A stretch of DNA of 8,104 bases, taken from Candidatus Omnitrophota bacterium. GTDB taxonomy: Bacteria > Ratteibacteria > UBA8468 > B48-G9 > JAFGKM01. The stretch is taken from assembly GCA_022704985.1 (NCBI GenBank), contig JAKJFI010000036.1:1-8104 (forward strand). Reading direction: 5' to 3'. The notes under the pieces were generated by a model. It ran no database searches. It saw only the letters and a list, made by a program, of their open reading frames with translations, and was not told the origin of the DNA. Both the position numbers and the translations under genes were made by a program. Shown here piece by piece: positions 1-6,116 of the stretch (positions are counted from its first letter, which is position 1; each line of letters starts with the position of its first letter).

Positions 1-142
1 GATTTGATGAAAGATGACCGCCGGTTGCGGAGACAGTTTCTATCATTGTCCGGCGTATCTCCCCCGAGAGTTCGTCCAGCTCCTTTATTGAAAAACTCTT
101 GAGCAGTTCGGGTTCTTTTGAGACCCTTTCGATTAAACTCAT
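1..142 (-). CDS. dxs: 1-deoxy-D-xylulose-5-phosphate synthase, N-terminal fragment (runs off left edge)
   Basis: Only the first 47 codons are in the window; the gene continues past base 1. Dxs is the cytosolic thiamine-diphosphate enzyme that condenses pyruvate with glyceraldehyde 3-phosphate to open the MEP isoprenoid pathway. The visible part carries the Dxs N-terminal pattern: a helix reading SIKELDELSGEIRRTMIE (residues 18-35), then TVSATGGHLSSN (36-47). The GGH histidine is the conserved one near the cofactor in this family, and transketolases have a related motif. The ATG at 142 shares ATGA with the TGA stop of the TPR lipoprotein gene, so translation is probably coupled to it. No separate promoter or strong ribosome site is seen. 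It is the last visible gene of the minus-strand run. A general transketolase is the only real alternative; the SIKEL...TVSATGGHL spacing favours Dxs. Confidence 0.92.
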   Translation of the reverse strand, partial: MSLIERVSKEPELLKSFSIKELDELSGEIRRTMIETVSATGGHLSSN

Positions 143-1491
143 TTTAAACTCTTCTGTTTTACTTGCTCAATATTTTTGAGCAGTTCAGGGTCTTTGTTTA
201 GCTCATAAGACCTGATAAACCAGTACAACGCTCTGGTATAGTCCTTTAGACTTATAAACAAATGTCCCAGATGTCCAAAAATCTCTGCATCCGGCTCAAG
301 ACGGGCGGCTTTTTCAAGATATTCTCTGGCAGTATTATACCTTCCCATCTTGTAGTATGCCCATCCCAGACTGTCAAGGTAGGCGCCGTTACCAGGCTCA
401 ATCCCGCATGCTTTCTTTATCATACGGTACGCTTCTTCCAAATTCCGGTCTTCCGTAAGATATGTATATCCGAGATAATTCAAAGCCAGAGCGTTTTCAG
501 GGTCTATCTCTATTGCCCGTCTCATTTCAGCTTCCATCCCTTGCCTGTCTCCGGTCTTTTCGTAAAGCGTCCCGAGGTAAAACCTTCCGAAGGAATTATC
601 CTCCGTTTCTATCCCTGCCCTGAAAAACGCTTCCGCTTTCACGAAATCTTTCTCTTCCGAAGCGATGATACCCAGAAAGTTATAAAATTCGTAATTCTTC
701 AGCCCGTTCCTTATCGCTTCATTAAGATAGTACTTCGTTTTCTCGTTGTCGCCTTCCCTGTAGTAGATTCCCGTAAGAAGAGAATACGTAATTCCATCCC
801 TGGGATTTATCTCCAGAGCCCTGACGAAATGCCTTATCGCATCCTCGTTTCTCCCCTGCTTGTGATAGAGCAGTCCCAGAGAAAAATGCCCTTTCCAGAA
901 AAAACCCGCAATCTCAACGGTTTTCAGGTACGATTTTTCTGCGTCCCGGACATTTCCGAGACGTTCAAGAATGTTGCCGTGGTTATAATGCAGGACGTAA
1001 TTCTCGGGATATGCGTCCAGCAGTTTACCATAGTGGGACAGCGCCTCGTTCAGCATGTTCATCTCGACGTACATGTCGCACAGCAACATGCGCACAGAAT
1101 GATTCTCAGGATCCAGGGCAAGTCCCTTCTCCATATATTTCGCGGCAAGCCGATTATTCTTCTCAACCAGATATGCAACGCCCAGCCCGAAGTATGCATC
1201 GTTCTCTTCAGGAGCGAGTTTCACGGCCCTGAAAAAGCATTTCCTGGCTTGTGCGATATCCTTCTTCTTGAGATACAGGTTGCCCAGCTTGACATAGACA
1301 TGACCGCTCTCCCCGTCATCGCGAAGGGTTTTCCTGTAATATTCAATCGCTTCCTCCGTTTTTTCAGCCTCTTCATATATGAGCCCCTGTGCATACGACT
1401 TCAGCCCGGAACCCCGGCCATGGTCCACATCCACGTGCGCGCAACCGCTGAAAAAAAGGAGGAATGCGGCAGACGCCAGAATGAATCTCAT
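139..1491 (-). CDS. TPR-repeat lipoprotein
   Basis: A 450-residue protein built almost wholly of tetratricopeptide repeats. Residues 1-16 form a lipoprotein signal (Arg2, hydrophobic 4-14) ending in FSG before Cys17, so export and lipidation at Cys17 are expected, placing it on the periplasmic side of the envelope. The -3 residue is Phe rather than the usual Leu, a mild deviation. From about residue 32 to 436 there are roughly twelve 34-residue TPRs. Examples are VYVKLGNLYLKKKDIAQARK (65-84), FSLGLLYHKQGRNEDAIRHF (203-222) and SLGWAYYKMGRYNTAREYLE (374-393). No catalytic domain is visible, so it is presumably a scaffold or assembly adaptor; its partner is unknown. The ATG at 1491 overlaps the TAA of the upstream 31-codon gene by one base (TAATG), and its stop overlaps dxs. 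No strong Shine-Dalgarno precedes it, so re-initiation after the small gene is likely. Confidence 0.9.
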   Translation of the reverse strand: MRFILASAAFLLFFSGCAHVDVDHGRGSGLKSYAQGLIYEEAEKTEEAIEYYRKTLRDDGESGHVYVKLGNLYLKKKDIAQARKCFFRAVKLAPEENDAYFGLGVAYLVEKNNRLAAKYMEKGLALDPENHSVRMLLCDMYVEMNMLNEALSHYGKLLDAYPENYVLHYNHGNILERLGNVRDAEKSYLKTVEIAGFFWKGHFSLGLLYHKQGRNEDAIRHFVRALEINPRDGITYSLLTGIYYREGDNEKTKYYLNEAIRNGLKNYEFYNFLGIIASEEKDFVKAEAFFRAGIETEDNSFGRFYLGTLYEKTGDRQGMEAEMRRAIEIDPENALALNYLGYTYLTEDRNLEEAYRMIKKACGIEPGNGAYLDSLGWAYYKMGRYNTAREYLEKAARLEPDAEIFGHLGHLFISLKDYTRALYWFIRSYELNKDPELLKNIEQVKQKSLK

Positions 1492-1586
1492 TATCTTTTT
1501 CTCTTTTTATGTCTTAAAGCCGCCAGTCTTTTTTTCCTCTTGTGCGTCTTTATTTTTCTTCTTTTTCTCTTCTTGCCACATGGCAT
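1491..1586 (-). CDS. 31-residue lysine/arginine-rich protein, bS22/mS38 (AURKAIP1/COX24)-like putative ribosomal protein
   Basis: A very short gene, easily missed. It starts MPCGKKRKRRKIKTHKRKK and ends RLAALRHKKRKR. Nineteen of 31 residues are Lys or Arg, plus two His. The pattern KRRKIxxHKxKKRL...RHKKRK matches what I recall of the AURKAIP1/COX24 domain, which covers mitochondrial ribosomal protein mS38 and actinobacterial bS22. It also resembles the MPxGKKRKR... peptides annotated in Bacteroidota and other phyla. In those families the peptide is a basic chain buried in small-subunit rRNA, so a ribosomal role here is a family-based inference. The reading is supported by AAAGGAG seven bases before the ATG, the best ribosome site in this operon, and by the TAATG junction with the TPR gene. 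The peptide has no room for an enzyme fold. A chance purine-rich frame is the alternative, made unlikely by the His and Leu spacing. Confidence 0.82.
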   Translation of the reverse strand: MPCGKKRKRRKIKTHKRKKRLAALRHKKRKR

Positions 1587-1593
1587 ATTCCTG

Positions 1594-1600
1594 CTCCTTT
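1594..1600 (-). promoter_or_regulatory. Ribosome binding site AAAGGAG for the 31-codon gene
   Basis: On the minus strand AAAGGAG is followed by seven bases and then the ATG at 1586. It is the only near-consensus Shine-Dalgarno among the genes of this run and is the main evidence that the tiny gene is translated. Confidence 0.75.
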
Positions 1601-1623
1601 ATCCCGAACCCCCACTTCCAAAC

Positions 1624-1637
1624 TCCCTTGTGAGGGA
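1624..1637 (-). other. Small stem-loop in the hisG to small-protein gap
   Basis: TCCCT and AGGGA form a perfect 5-bp stem around a 4-nt loop, 14 bases after the hisG stop and upstream of the AAAGGAG site. There is no T-run after it on the minus strand, so it is not a classic terminator. It could be an mRNA processing or stability element, or chance. Confidence 0.25.
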
Positions 1638-1651
1638 TCCAAGATTTTGTT

Positions 1652-2521
1652 TTAAATTACCTTATTCAGAGGGTATTCCACGATACCCTGAGCACCGAGT
1701 TTTTTAAGCTTGGGAATCAAAATCTTCGCCGTTTTCCTGTCAATGATAGTCTCCACGGCAACCCAGGATCTGTCGGTAAGCGGAGAAACTGTAGGATTTT
1801 TCATAGCAGGCAAAATCTTAAGGATTTCATCCAGAGTCTTAACCCTTACGTTCATCTTTATCCCCACCTTGCCTTCAGCTTCAAGCGCTCCTTTCAGCAG
1901 AAGCGCAATATTCTCTATCTTCTCCCTCTTCCACTTGTCCTGCCACGATTTCCTGTTGGCAATAAGCCTGGGCACCGATTCCATTATAGTATCTATTATC
2001 TTAAGATTGTGCGAAAAAAGGGTGCTCCCTGTCTCCGTTATTTCCACGATGGCATCTACTAATTTCCCGGCCTTTATCTCGGTCGCCCCATAGGAAAACT
2101 CGACCCTTGCATCAACCTTGTTCTTTTTCAGATAGTCTTTCGTCAGGTTAACCATTTCCGTTGCGATAAGCTTTCCCTTGAGGTCGGAAACACTCCTTAT
2201 CCCGGAACCCTCGGGAACGGCGAGCACGACTTTCACTGGTCTGAACCCCTGCTTTGAATACATAAGGTTACAAACTTCCACCACCTTCACCCTGTTTTCA
2301 GTTATCCAGTCTTTCCCGGAAATGCCGGCGTCAAAAGCGCCCATCTCAACGTACCTGGGTATCTCCTGTGCCCGTAAAAGCACCCCCTCAACTTCCGGAT
2401 CATCTATCGAAAGATAATAACTCCTGGCTCCCGCGTACACCTGGAAACCCGCATTTTCGAAAAGCATCAGAGTCGACTCCTGAAGGGACCCCTTGGGCAA
2501 AGCAAGCTTGAGTTTATTCAT
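1652..2521 (-). CDS. hisG: ATP phosphoribosyltransferase, long form
   Basis: A 289-residue cytosolic enzyme that joins ATP and PRPP to form phosphoribosyl-ATP, the first and feedback-controlled step of histidine synthesis. The catalytic domain opens KLALPKGSLQEST (residues 4-16) and includes FDAGISGKDWITEN (63-76) and the PRPP-binding segment DAIVEITETGSTL (156-168). Residues of about 215-289 form the ACT-like C-terminal domain (VGIKMNVRV...AVETII...YPLNKVI). This is therefore the long HisG, which is normally inhibited by histidine and does not need HisZ. Length is close to the usual 290-300. The chosen start is the ATG at 2521. An in-frame ATG further upstream would only add a basic tail encoded inside accA. 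The gene overlaps the accA end by eight bases and has a purine-rich ribosome site (AAAAGG) within accA. No other his gene is in view. Confidence 0.96.
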   Translation of the reverse strand: MNKLKLALPKGSLQESTLMLFENAGFQVYAGARSYYLSIDDPEVEGVLLRAQEIPRYVEMGAFDAGISGKDWITENRVKVVEVCNLMYSKQGFRPVKVVLAVPEGSGIRSVSDLKGKLIATEMVNLTKDYLKKNKVDARVEFSYGATEIKAGKLVDAIVEITETGSTLFSHNLKIIDTIMESVPRLIANRKSWQDKWKREKIENIALLLKGALEAEGKVGIKMNVRVKTLDEILKILPAMKNPTVSPLTDRSWVAVETIIDRKTAKILIPKLKKLGAQGIVEYPLNKVI

Positions 2522-3491
2522 TTTCCGCCTTTTCCTCTTCTTCCTTCCATGCACCCATCTTCCTGTATTTCTGGTACCTCAACTCAACCAGCACATCCGT
2601 ATTTATCGTCTTCAGTTCCCTTATGTTTCTGTCAACCGCATCGGCGAACAGCTGGAACGACTTGTTCCAATCCCTGTGCGCTCCGCCAGGAGGTTCGGGT
2701 ATAATCCCGTCAATGATACCCAAGTCCAAAAGAGCCATCGCCGTAAGTTTCAGTGCCTTTGCCGCTTCTGCCACAGCCGCCTGGCTCTTCCAGAGAATAG
2801 AGGCGCATCCTTCGGGCGAAATTACCGAGTATATGGAATATTCCTGCATAAGAACCCTGTCTCCTACCCCTATGCCCAGCGCTCCGCCGCTCCCCCCTTC
2901 CCCTATTATAATAGAAATGACCGGGGTCTGAAGCATGGACATCTCGTAAAGATTTTCCGCTATCACCAACGCCTGCCCGTTCTCCTCGGCATGGATATCC
3001 GGATTGGCTCCCGGAGTATCTATAAGCGTGATAACCGGCATGTGCAATTTCTCCGCCAGTTTCATCACCCTTATGGCTTTTCTGTAACCTGCAGGATGAG
3101 ACATCCCGAACTTTCGGAAAAGATTTTCCTTAGTATCCCTTCCTTTCTGCTGTCCCACAATCGCCATCGGGATTCCATGGAACCTTCCTATCCCCGCAAC
3201 CATCGCCGGGTCATCCGCCCCGCATCTGTCTCCATGCAGTTCAACGAAATCGTCAAAGACATTTTCAATGTAGTCAAGTGTATGCGGTCTGTTAGGATGA
3301 CGCGCAAGCTGCACAATCTGCCAGTCAGACAGGTTAGCAAAAATCTCTCTCGTCTTCTCCGCCAGCTGCTGTCTTATACCCGCATTGTTCTCACCGGCAT
3401 CAGCGATTCTCTTTTTCCTTCTTGATGCTTCTTCCAGCTTTTTATCCAGCGACTCAAGAGGTTTCTCAAAATCAAGATATTTTCTTTCCAT
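2514..3491 (-). CDS. accA: Acetyl-CoA carboxylase carboxyltransferase subunit alpha
   Basis: A 325-residue protein. With AccD it forms the carboxyltransferase that moves CO2 from carboxybiotin to acetyl-CoA, giving malonyl-CoA for fatty-acid synthesis in the cytosol. Clear family signatures in order are ARHPNRPHTLDYI (63-75), ELHGDR (84-89), QKGRDT (115-120), FGMSHPAGYRKA (128-139), LIDTPGANPD (156-165), GEGGSGGALGIGVGD (197-211) and SPEGCASILWKS (225-236). Length matches the usual 315-325. The coiled N-terminal helix (about 10-55) is also typical. The last residues are a Glu/Lys-rich tail (KEEEEKAENE) whose DNA overlaps the hisG start and ribosome site. The start lies two bases after the gatC stop without a clear Shine-Dalgarno, so it is probably translated by coupling to gatC. 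accD is not in the window. Confidence 0.97.
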   Translation of the reverse strand: MERKYLDFEKPLESLDKKLEEASRRKKRIADAGENNAGIRQQLAEKTREIFANLSDWQIVQLARHPNRPHTLDYIENVFDDFVELHGDRCGADDPAMVAGIGRFHGIPMAIVGQQKGRDTKENLFRKFGMSHPAGYRKAIRVMKLAEKLHMPVITLIDTPGANPDIHAEENGQALVIAENLYEMSMLQTPVISIIIGEGGSGGALGIGVGDRVLMQEYSIYSVISPEGCASILWKSQAAVAEAAKALKLTAMALLDLGIIDGIIPEPPGGAHRDWNKSFQLFADAVDRNIRELKTINTDVLVELRYQKYRKMGAWKEEEEKAENE

Positions 3492-3493
3492 TA

Positions 3494-3793
3494 TCAGATA
3501 ATAATTTTTGGCACCTTGAAAAACCTGTCGTCGCGCTCAGGTGCGTTACCAAGTATCTCATCCCTATCCGTATCTTTCCCCACCTCATCATCCCTGAATA
3601 CGTTTGTTACAGGCAAAACTTGCCATGTCGGGGCAACCTTGTCCGTAGGCACCTCCGACAGCTGGGAAACGTAAACGATTATCTTCTCGAGACCCTTTTC
3701 AAACTCCGTCTTTTCCGTTTCGGAAAGCCTTATCCTGGCAAGGTCGGACAGACATTGAATATCCTTGCTCGTTATAATCTTCTGTTTTTGCAT
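3494..3793 (-). CDS. gatC: Aspartyl/glutamyl-tRNA(Asn/Gln) amidotransferase subunit C
   Basis: A 99-residue subunit that braces GatA and GatB in the GatCAB complex, which amidates misacylated Glu-tRNA(Gln) and Asp-tRNA(Asn). Family signatures are SDLARIRLSETE (16-27), NVFRDDEV (64-71) and the C-terminal LGNAPERDDRFFKVPKII (81-98). Length fits the usual 93-100. I chose the ATG at 3793, giving MQKQKIITSKDIQCLSDLAR. The frame is open further upstream (ATGs at 3811 and beyond), but that region contains a promoter-like sequence and gives a tail unlike GatC. No Shine-Dalgarno precedes 3793. Instead a -10-like hexamer ends six bases before it, so a leaderless transcript is plausible. It heads the minus-strand run; gatA and gatB are not adjacent. 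Confidence 0.94.
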   Translation of the reverse strand: MQKQKIITSKDIQCLSDLARIRLSETEKTEFEKGLEKIIVYVSQLSEVPTDKVAPTWQVLPVTNVFRDDEVGKDTDRDEILGNAPERDDRFFKVPKIII

Positions 3794-3799
3794 CCGTAC

Positions 3800-3828
3800 A
3801 GTGTATTCCATAAAACGCCAAAAGTCAA
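3800..3828 (-). promoter_or_regulatory. Candidate sigma70-type promoter for the gatC run
   Basis: On the minus strand TTGACT (3828-3823), a 17-base spacer and TACACT (3805-3800) give 5/6 and 4/6 matches to the consensus at ideal spacing. Transcription would begin about seven bases past the hexamer, at or next to the gatC ATG (3793), so the mRNA would be leaderless. Read by eye; no start-site data. Confidence 0.55.
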
Positions 3829-3948
3829 TTAGGTAACATCTCATATACCCCCCCGTCATAGATAACAATAAATTTTCCTATAGCCTCTTCCCTGACTGGG
3901 CGCGTTTGAGAGAAAGGTATTCCGCACTGTGGGAAAAGAACCGATTTG

Positions 3949-3957
3949 TGATAAAAT
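3949..3957 (+). promoter_or_regulatory. Candidate extended -10 promoter for the pseudouridine synthase
   Basis: TGATAAAAT contains the TGn extension followed by TAAAAT (5/6 match to TATAAT). The best -35 at 17-base spacing is poor (GTGGGA), which an extended -10 can tolerate. Six bases separate the hexamer from the GTG at 3964, so +1 would fall on the start codon itself. No Shine-Dalgarno is present, which agrees with a leaderless message. Confidence 0.5.
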
Positions 3958-3963
3958 GAACGC

Positions 3964-4707
3964 GTGAAACTTAACGTTTACATGGCGCGTTGCGGCGTGG
4001 CGTCTCGCCGCAAATCCGATGAACTGATAAAGAAAGGCGCGGTACAGGTTAATGGAACGAAGGTTCTCAAACCTTTTATTGAGGTTAATTCCGGCGACTG
4101 CGTAAAGGTTTATGGCAGAACAGTCTCGCCCGAAAAATACGTTTACATCGCTGTTAATAAACCCGCCGGGTATACATGCACGGTCAAAGACAGGTTCGCG
4201 GAAAAGAAGGTTATAAGCCTCGTCCCCGAATCTCACGGCCGGCTATTCCCCGTGGGACGACTGGATAAGAACACTTCGGGATTACTTATCCTCACCAACG
4301 ACGGGGAATTCGCCAACCGACTGACACACCCGCGGTACCAGGTGGAGAAGGAATATACGGTTATGATATCCCCTTCCTTTAACAACAGAGATGCAATAGC
4401 CCTCAAATCTGGCATATCTGACGAGGGAGAATCTCTTCAGGCATCTTCCGTAAAACCGTTGAAAATATTTCCGGGCAGGAGCGTGCTTTCGGTGGTAATG
4501 AAGGAAGGCAAGAAACGCGAGGTGCGCAGAATGTTTGAAGCGCTTGGCTACCGCGTAATTGAACTAAAGAGAATCCGCATAGGCGGTATCAAACTGGGCT
4601 ACCTGAAAACAGGCGGATATCGCATTCTCACAGAAAAAGAGAAACAATCTGTTTTTCCTTCATCGTCTTCCGTTAAAAAGACAAACTTGACTTATGTCAA
4701 ATCTTGA
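3964..4707 (+). CDS. rluB: RsuA/RluB-family rRNA pseudouridine synthase
   Basis: A 247-residue enzyme that isomerises a uridine in ribosomal RNA to pseudouridine. Residues 1-50 form an S4 RNA-binding domain (KLNVYMARCGVASRRKSDEL, 2-21, then VQVNG at 27-31). The catalytic domain carries VNKPAGYTCT (64-73) and the family signature VGRLDKNTSGLLILTNDG (97-114), with Asp101 as the expected nucleophile. The conserved EGKKREVRRMFEALGY follows at 181-196. The short Ser/Lys-rich tail (230-247) is not conserved. Order and length fit the RsuA/RluB/RluE/RluF group. The RluB assignment (23S helix 89 region) is by overall resemblance; RsuA or RluF cannot be excluded. The start is GTG, chosen because the S4 domain begins there and no upstream in-frame alternative fits. 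The gene is monocistronic or co-transcribed with the NamZ-like gene 35 bases on. Confidence 0.92.
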   Translation: MKLNVYMARCGVASRRKSDELIKKGAVQVNGTKVLKPFIEVNSGDCVKVYGRTVSPEKYVYIAVNKPAGYTCTVKDRFAEKKVISLVPESHGRLFPVGRLDKNTSGLLILTNDGEFANRLTHPRYQVEKEYTVMISPSFNNRDAIALKSGISDEGESLQASSVKPLKIFPGRSVLSVVMKEGKKREVRRMFEALGYRVIELKRIRIGGIKLGYLKTGGYRILTEKEKQSVFPSSSSVKKTNLTYVKS

Positions 4708-4709
4708 CA
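4687..4709 (+). repeat. Nested TTGAC/GTCAA inverted repeats at the end of the pseudouridine synthase gene
   Basis: TTGAC-TTAT-GTCAA (4687-4700) and TGTCAA-ATC-TTGACA (4695-4709) are two perfect inverted repeats sharing the middle arm. They span the last codons and stop of the upstream gene, and the right arm doubles as a perfect -35 hexamer for the next gene. They could be an operator, alternative RNA hairpins or chance. No T-run follows, so they are not an ordinary terminator. Confidence 0.4.
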
Positions 4710-4731
4710 CACAATGTTGAACCCTGACAAT
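4704..4731 (+). promoter_or_regulatory. Candidate promoter upstream of the NamZ-like gene
   Basis: TTGACA (4704-4709, perfect -35), a 16-base spacer and GACAAT (4726-4731, 4/6 and lacking the first T of the -10). The predicted start, about 4737-4738, would cut away most of the GGAG ribosome site at 4734-4737. Either the promoter is not real as drawn, or the message starts almost at the GTG/ATG codons. Weak call. Confidence 0.3.
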
Positions 4732-4742
4732 CTGGAGTGTTT

Positions 4743-5999
4743 ATGAAAAACGTGAACAGTATTCTACTGGGAATAGGATGTGCATTGATTCTGACGGTAA
4801 CCGCAATGGAAGGGAGGAACACTGCAACTCCGGCTGTGAAGCTGGGTATAGACGTTCTCATCGAGAAACACGCGGAGATGCTGAAAGGAAAAAGGGTAGG
4901 ACTCATCACCAACGCAACCGGCGTTGACGGGAAACTGCGTTCCACAGCAGATATCATATATGGTATGCCGAACGTCAGGCTGACAGCCCTTTACGCCCCG
5001 GAACATGGGATACGCGGTGGGGTGATGGGATACACAAAAGACGAGACAGACCCGAAAACAGGGATAAAAGTTATCAGCGTGGGAACCGGCATACCAACCG
5101 CAAAAATGCTGAACGGGATTGATATCCTTCTCTTTGACATGCAGGATATCGGCTCACGTTCCTACACCTATATCTCCACAATGAAAAACTGCATGTCGGC
5201 GGCAGCAAAATATAACATCCCATTCGTCGTGCTTGACAGACCCAATCCCATAGGCGGACTGACAGTCGACGGACCCGTGCTTGACATGCAGTTCCAGTCC
5301 ATCGTAGGTATCGGACCTATCGCATATGTGCACGGTATGACTATCGGAGAACTCGCCGGGTTCTTCAACACGGAGATGGGTATCAACTGCGAACTGAAGG
5401 TAATACGGATGGAAGGCTGGAGACGGGAGATGTACTGGGAAGATACCAAACTTGTGTGGGTGCCTACTTCTCCCCATATCCCCGAACCGGACAGCCCTCT
5501 GTTTTACCCGGTAACCGGGATACTGGGAGAACTTTCGATGGTAAACATCGGCGTGGGATATACACTTCCCTTCAAGGTCGTGGGAGCGCCCTGGATTGAC
5601 GCGGAAAAATTTGTTGCCGCATTAAATTCAAGGAACCTTCCCGGAGTCTTTTTCCAACCATTTTATTTCAAGCCTTTTTATGGACTGTTCTTTAACGCAA
5701 AGGATAAAGAAAAAACGCCACAGTGCAACGGATTCCGCATCATCATAACGGACAGAAAAAGATATCTGCCCGTCGTTACGGGATACCACATACTGGAGTT
5801 ACTTCTATCGGAATACCCGCAAAACTGTAACTTCAAAAGCAACAGACCCAACAACATCAGTATGTTCGACAAAGTAAACGGAACGGATATGATGCGCAAA
5901 CAGTTCCAGAATGGAATTCCGGCGGAATCCATCATCAACGGCTACCAGCCAGCGCTGAAGGAATTCATTAAGAAAAGGAAAAGATATTTACTATATTAA
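4743..5999 (+). CDS. namZ: Exo-beta-N-acetylmuramidase NamZ family (DUF1343), exported
   Basis: A 418-residue protein of the DUF1343 family. Characterised members (NamZ) remove terminal N-acetylmuramic acid from peptidoglycan fragments, so a role in wall recycling or scavenging is inferred. Residues 1-21 look like a signal peptide (Lys2, hydrophobic 7-20, possible cleavage after VTA21), placing it outside the inner membrane. Family motifs are GKRVGLITNATGVD (49-62), ALYAPEHGIRG (82-92, whose Glu87 is the likely catalytic acid), FDMQDIGSRSYTYISTM (131-147), VLDRPNPIGG (163-172) and HGMTIGELAGFFN (197-209). The later GILGELSMVNIGVGYTLPF (259-277) departs from the more usual EGTN...GRGT version but keeps the GAPW that follows. 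The ATG at 4743 is preferred because GGAG sits five bases before it; the in-frame GTG at 4737 has no such site. No peptidoglycan transporter or kinase gene is adjacent. Confidence 0.88.
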   Translation: MKNVNSILLGIGCALILTVTAMEGRNTATPAVKLGIDVLIEKHAEMLKGKRVGLITNATGVDGKLRSTADIIYGMPNVRLTALYAPEHGIRGGVMGYTKDETDPKTGIKVISVGTGIPTAKMLNGIDILLFDMQDIGSRSYTYISTMKNCMSAAAKYNIPFVVLDRPNPIGGLTVDGPVLDMQFQSIVGIGPIAYVHGMTIGELAGFFNTEMGINCELKVIRMEGWRREMYWEDTKLVWVPTSPHIPEPDSPLFYPVTGILGELSMVNIGVGYTLPFKVVGAPWIDAEKFVAALNSRNLPGVFFQPFYFKPFYGLFFNAKDKEKTPQCNGFRIIITDRKRYLPVVTGYHILELLLSEYPQNCNFKSNRPNNISMFDKVNGTDMMRKQFQNGIPAESIINGYQPALKEFIKKRKRYLLY

Positions 6000-6006
6000 C
6001 TGAGGA

Positions 6007-6022
6007 GCGACAAAACTGTCGC
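6007..6022. terminator. Perfect 6-bp hairpin between convergent genes
   Basis: GCGACA-AAAC-TGTCGC lies eight bases after the NamZ-like stop. It is symmetrical and could act on either strand. No T-run follows directly (TTTT only 12 bases on, plus strand), so it may stabilise the 3' end or be a weak terminator rather than a standard intrinsic one. Confidence 0.35.
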
Positions 6023-6046
6023 CGCATCAAGAAGTTTTAACGCAAT

Positions 6047-6075
6047 AAAAAAATTCACAGTGGCACGCAGCATGC
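6047..6075 (-). terminator. Possible weak terminator for the minus-strand ATPase/UDG genes
   Basis: On the minus strand a 5-bp stem with one G-U pair (GCATG-CTG-CGTGC, 6075-6063) is followed after nine bases by a run of seven T (6053-6047). The gap between stem and T-run is too long for a textbook terminator. It is listed because nothing better exists downstream of the ATPase subunit C gene. Confidence 0.2.
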
Positions 6076-6116
6076 AAACTACTTCCTCTCTACCGCCTGC
6101 CGCTATGATATTCAAT

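Noticed and set aside
262..1707. A 481-codon open frame on the plus strand, antisense to the TPR gene.
   Set aside because: It is a mirror of the TPR coding frame, with low-complexity Phe/Leu/Cys-rich translation at its end and no family resemblance. The minus-strand reading has clear TPR and lipobox signals.
2522..2554. An in-frame upstream extension of hisG reads MHGRKKRKRRK, strikingly like the start of the 31-residue basic protein.
   Set aside because: These codons lie within the 3' end of accA, whose frame encodes the Glu/Lys tail there. The similarity comes from a purine-rich stretch, and HisG proteins start at MNKLKLALPKGS. Not a duplicated gene.
2493..3425. A 310-codon open frame on the plus strand, antisense to accA.
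   Set aside because: It shadows accA. The translation is Arg/His/Ser-rich with no recognisable motif, whereas accA is unmistakable.
3848..3854. A run of seven C in the divergent intergenic region, considered as a phase-variable tract.
   Set aside because: It is upstream of the chosen gatC start and outside both candidate promoters. Seven bases is short and nothing ties it to switching.
3794..3868. N-terminal extension of gatC to upstream ATGs (MLSMTGG... or MEYTVRM).
   Set aside because: GatC proteins begin near the chosen Met, the extension includes a good promoter-like sequence, and no ribosome site precedes the other ATGs.
3956..3967. A three-codon mini-ORF (ATGAACGCGTGA) overlapping the rluB GTG start.
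   Set aside because: It lies inside the -10 region and has no ribosome site. If the promoter call is right it would not be transcribed.
4737..4742. GTG at 4737 as the start of the NamZ-like gene.
   Set aside because: GGAG at 4734-4737 is correctly spaced for the ATG at 4743 and overlaps the GTG. The extra two residues add nothing to the signal peptide. It remains possible only if the gene is leaderless.
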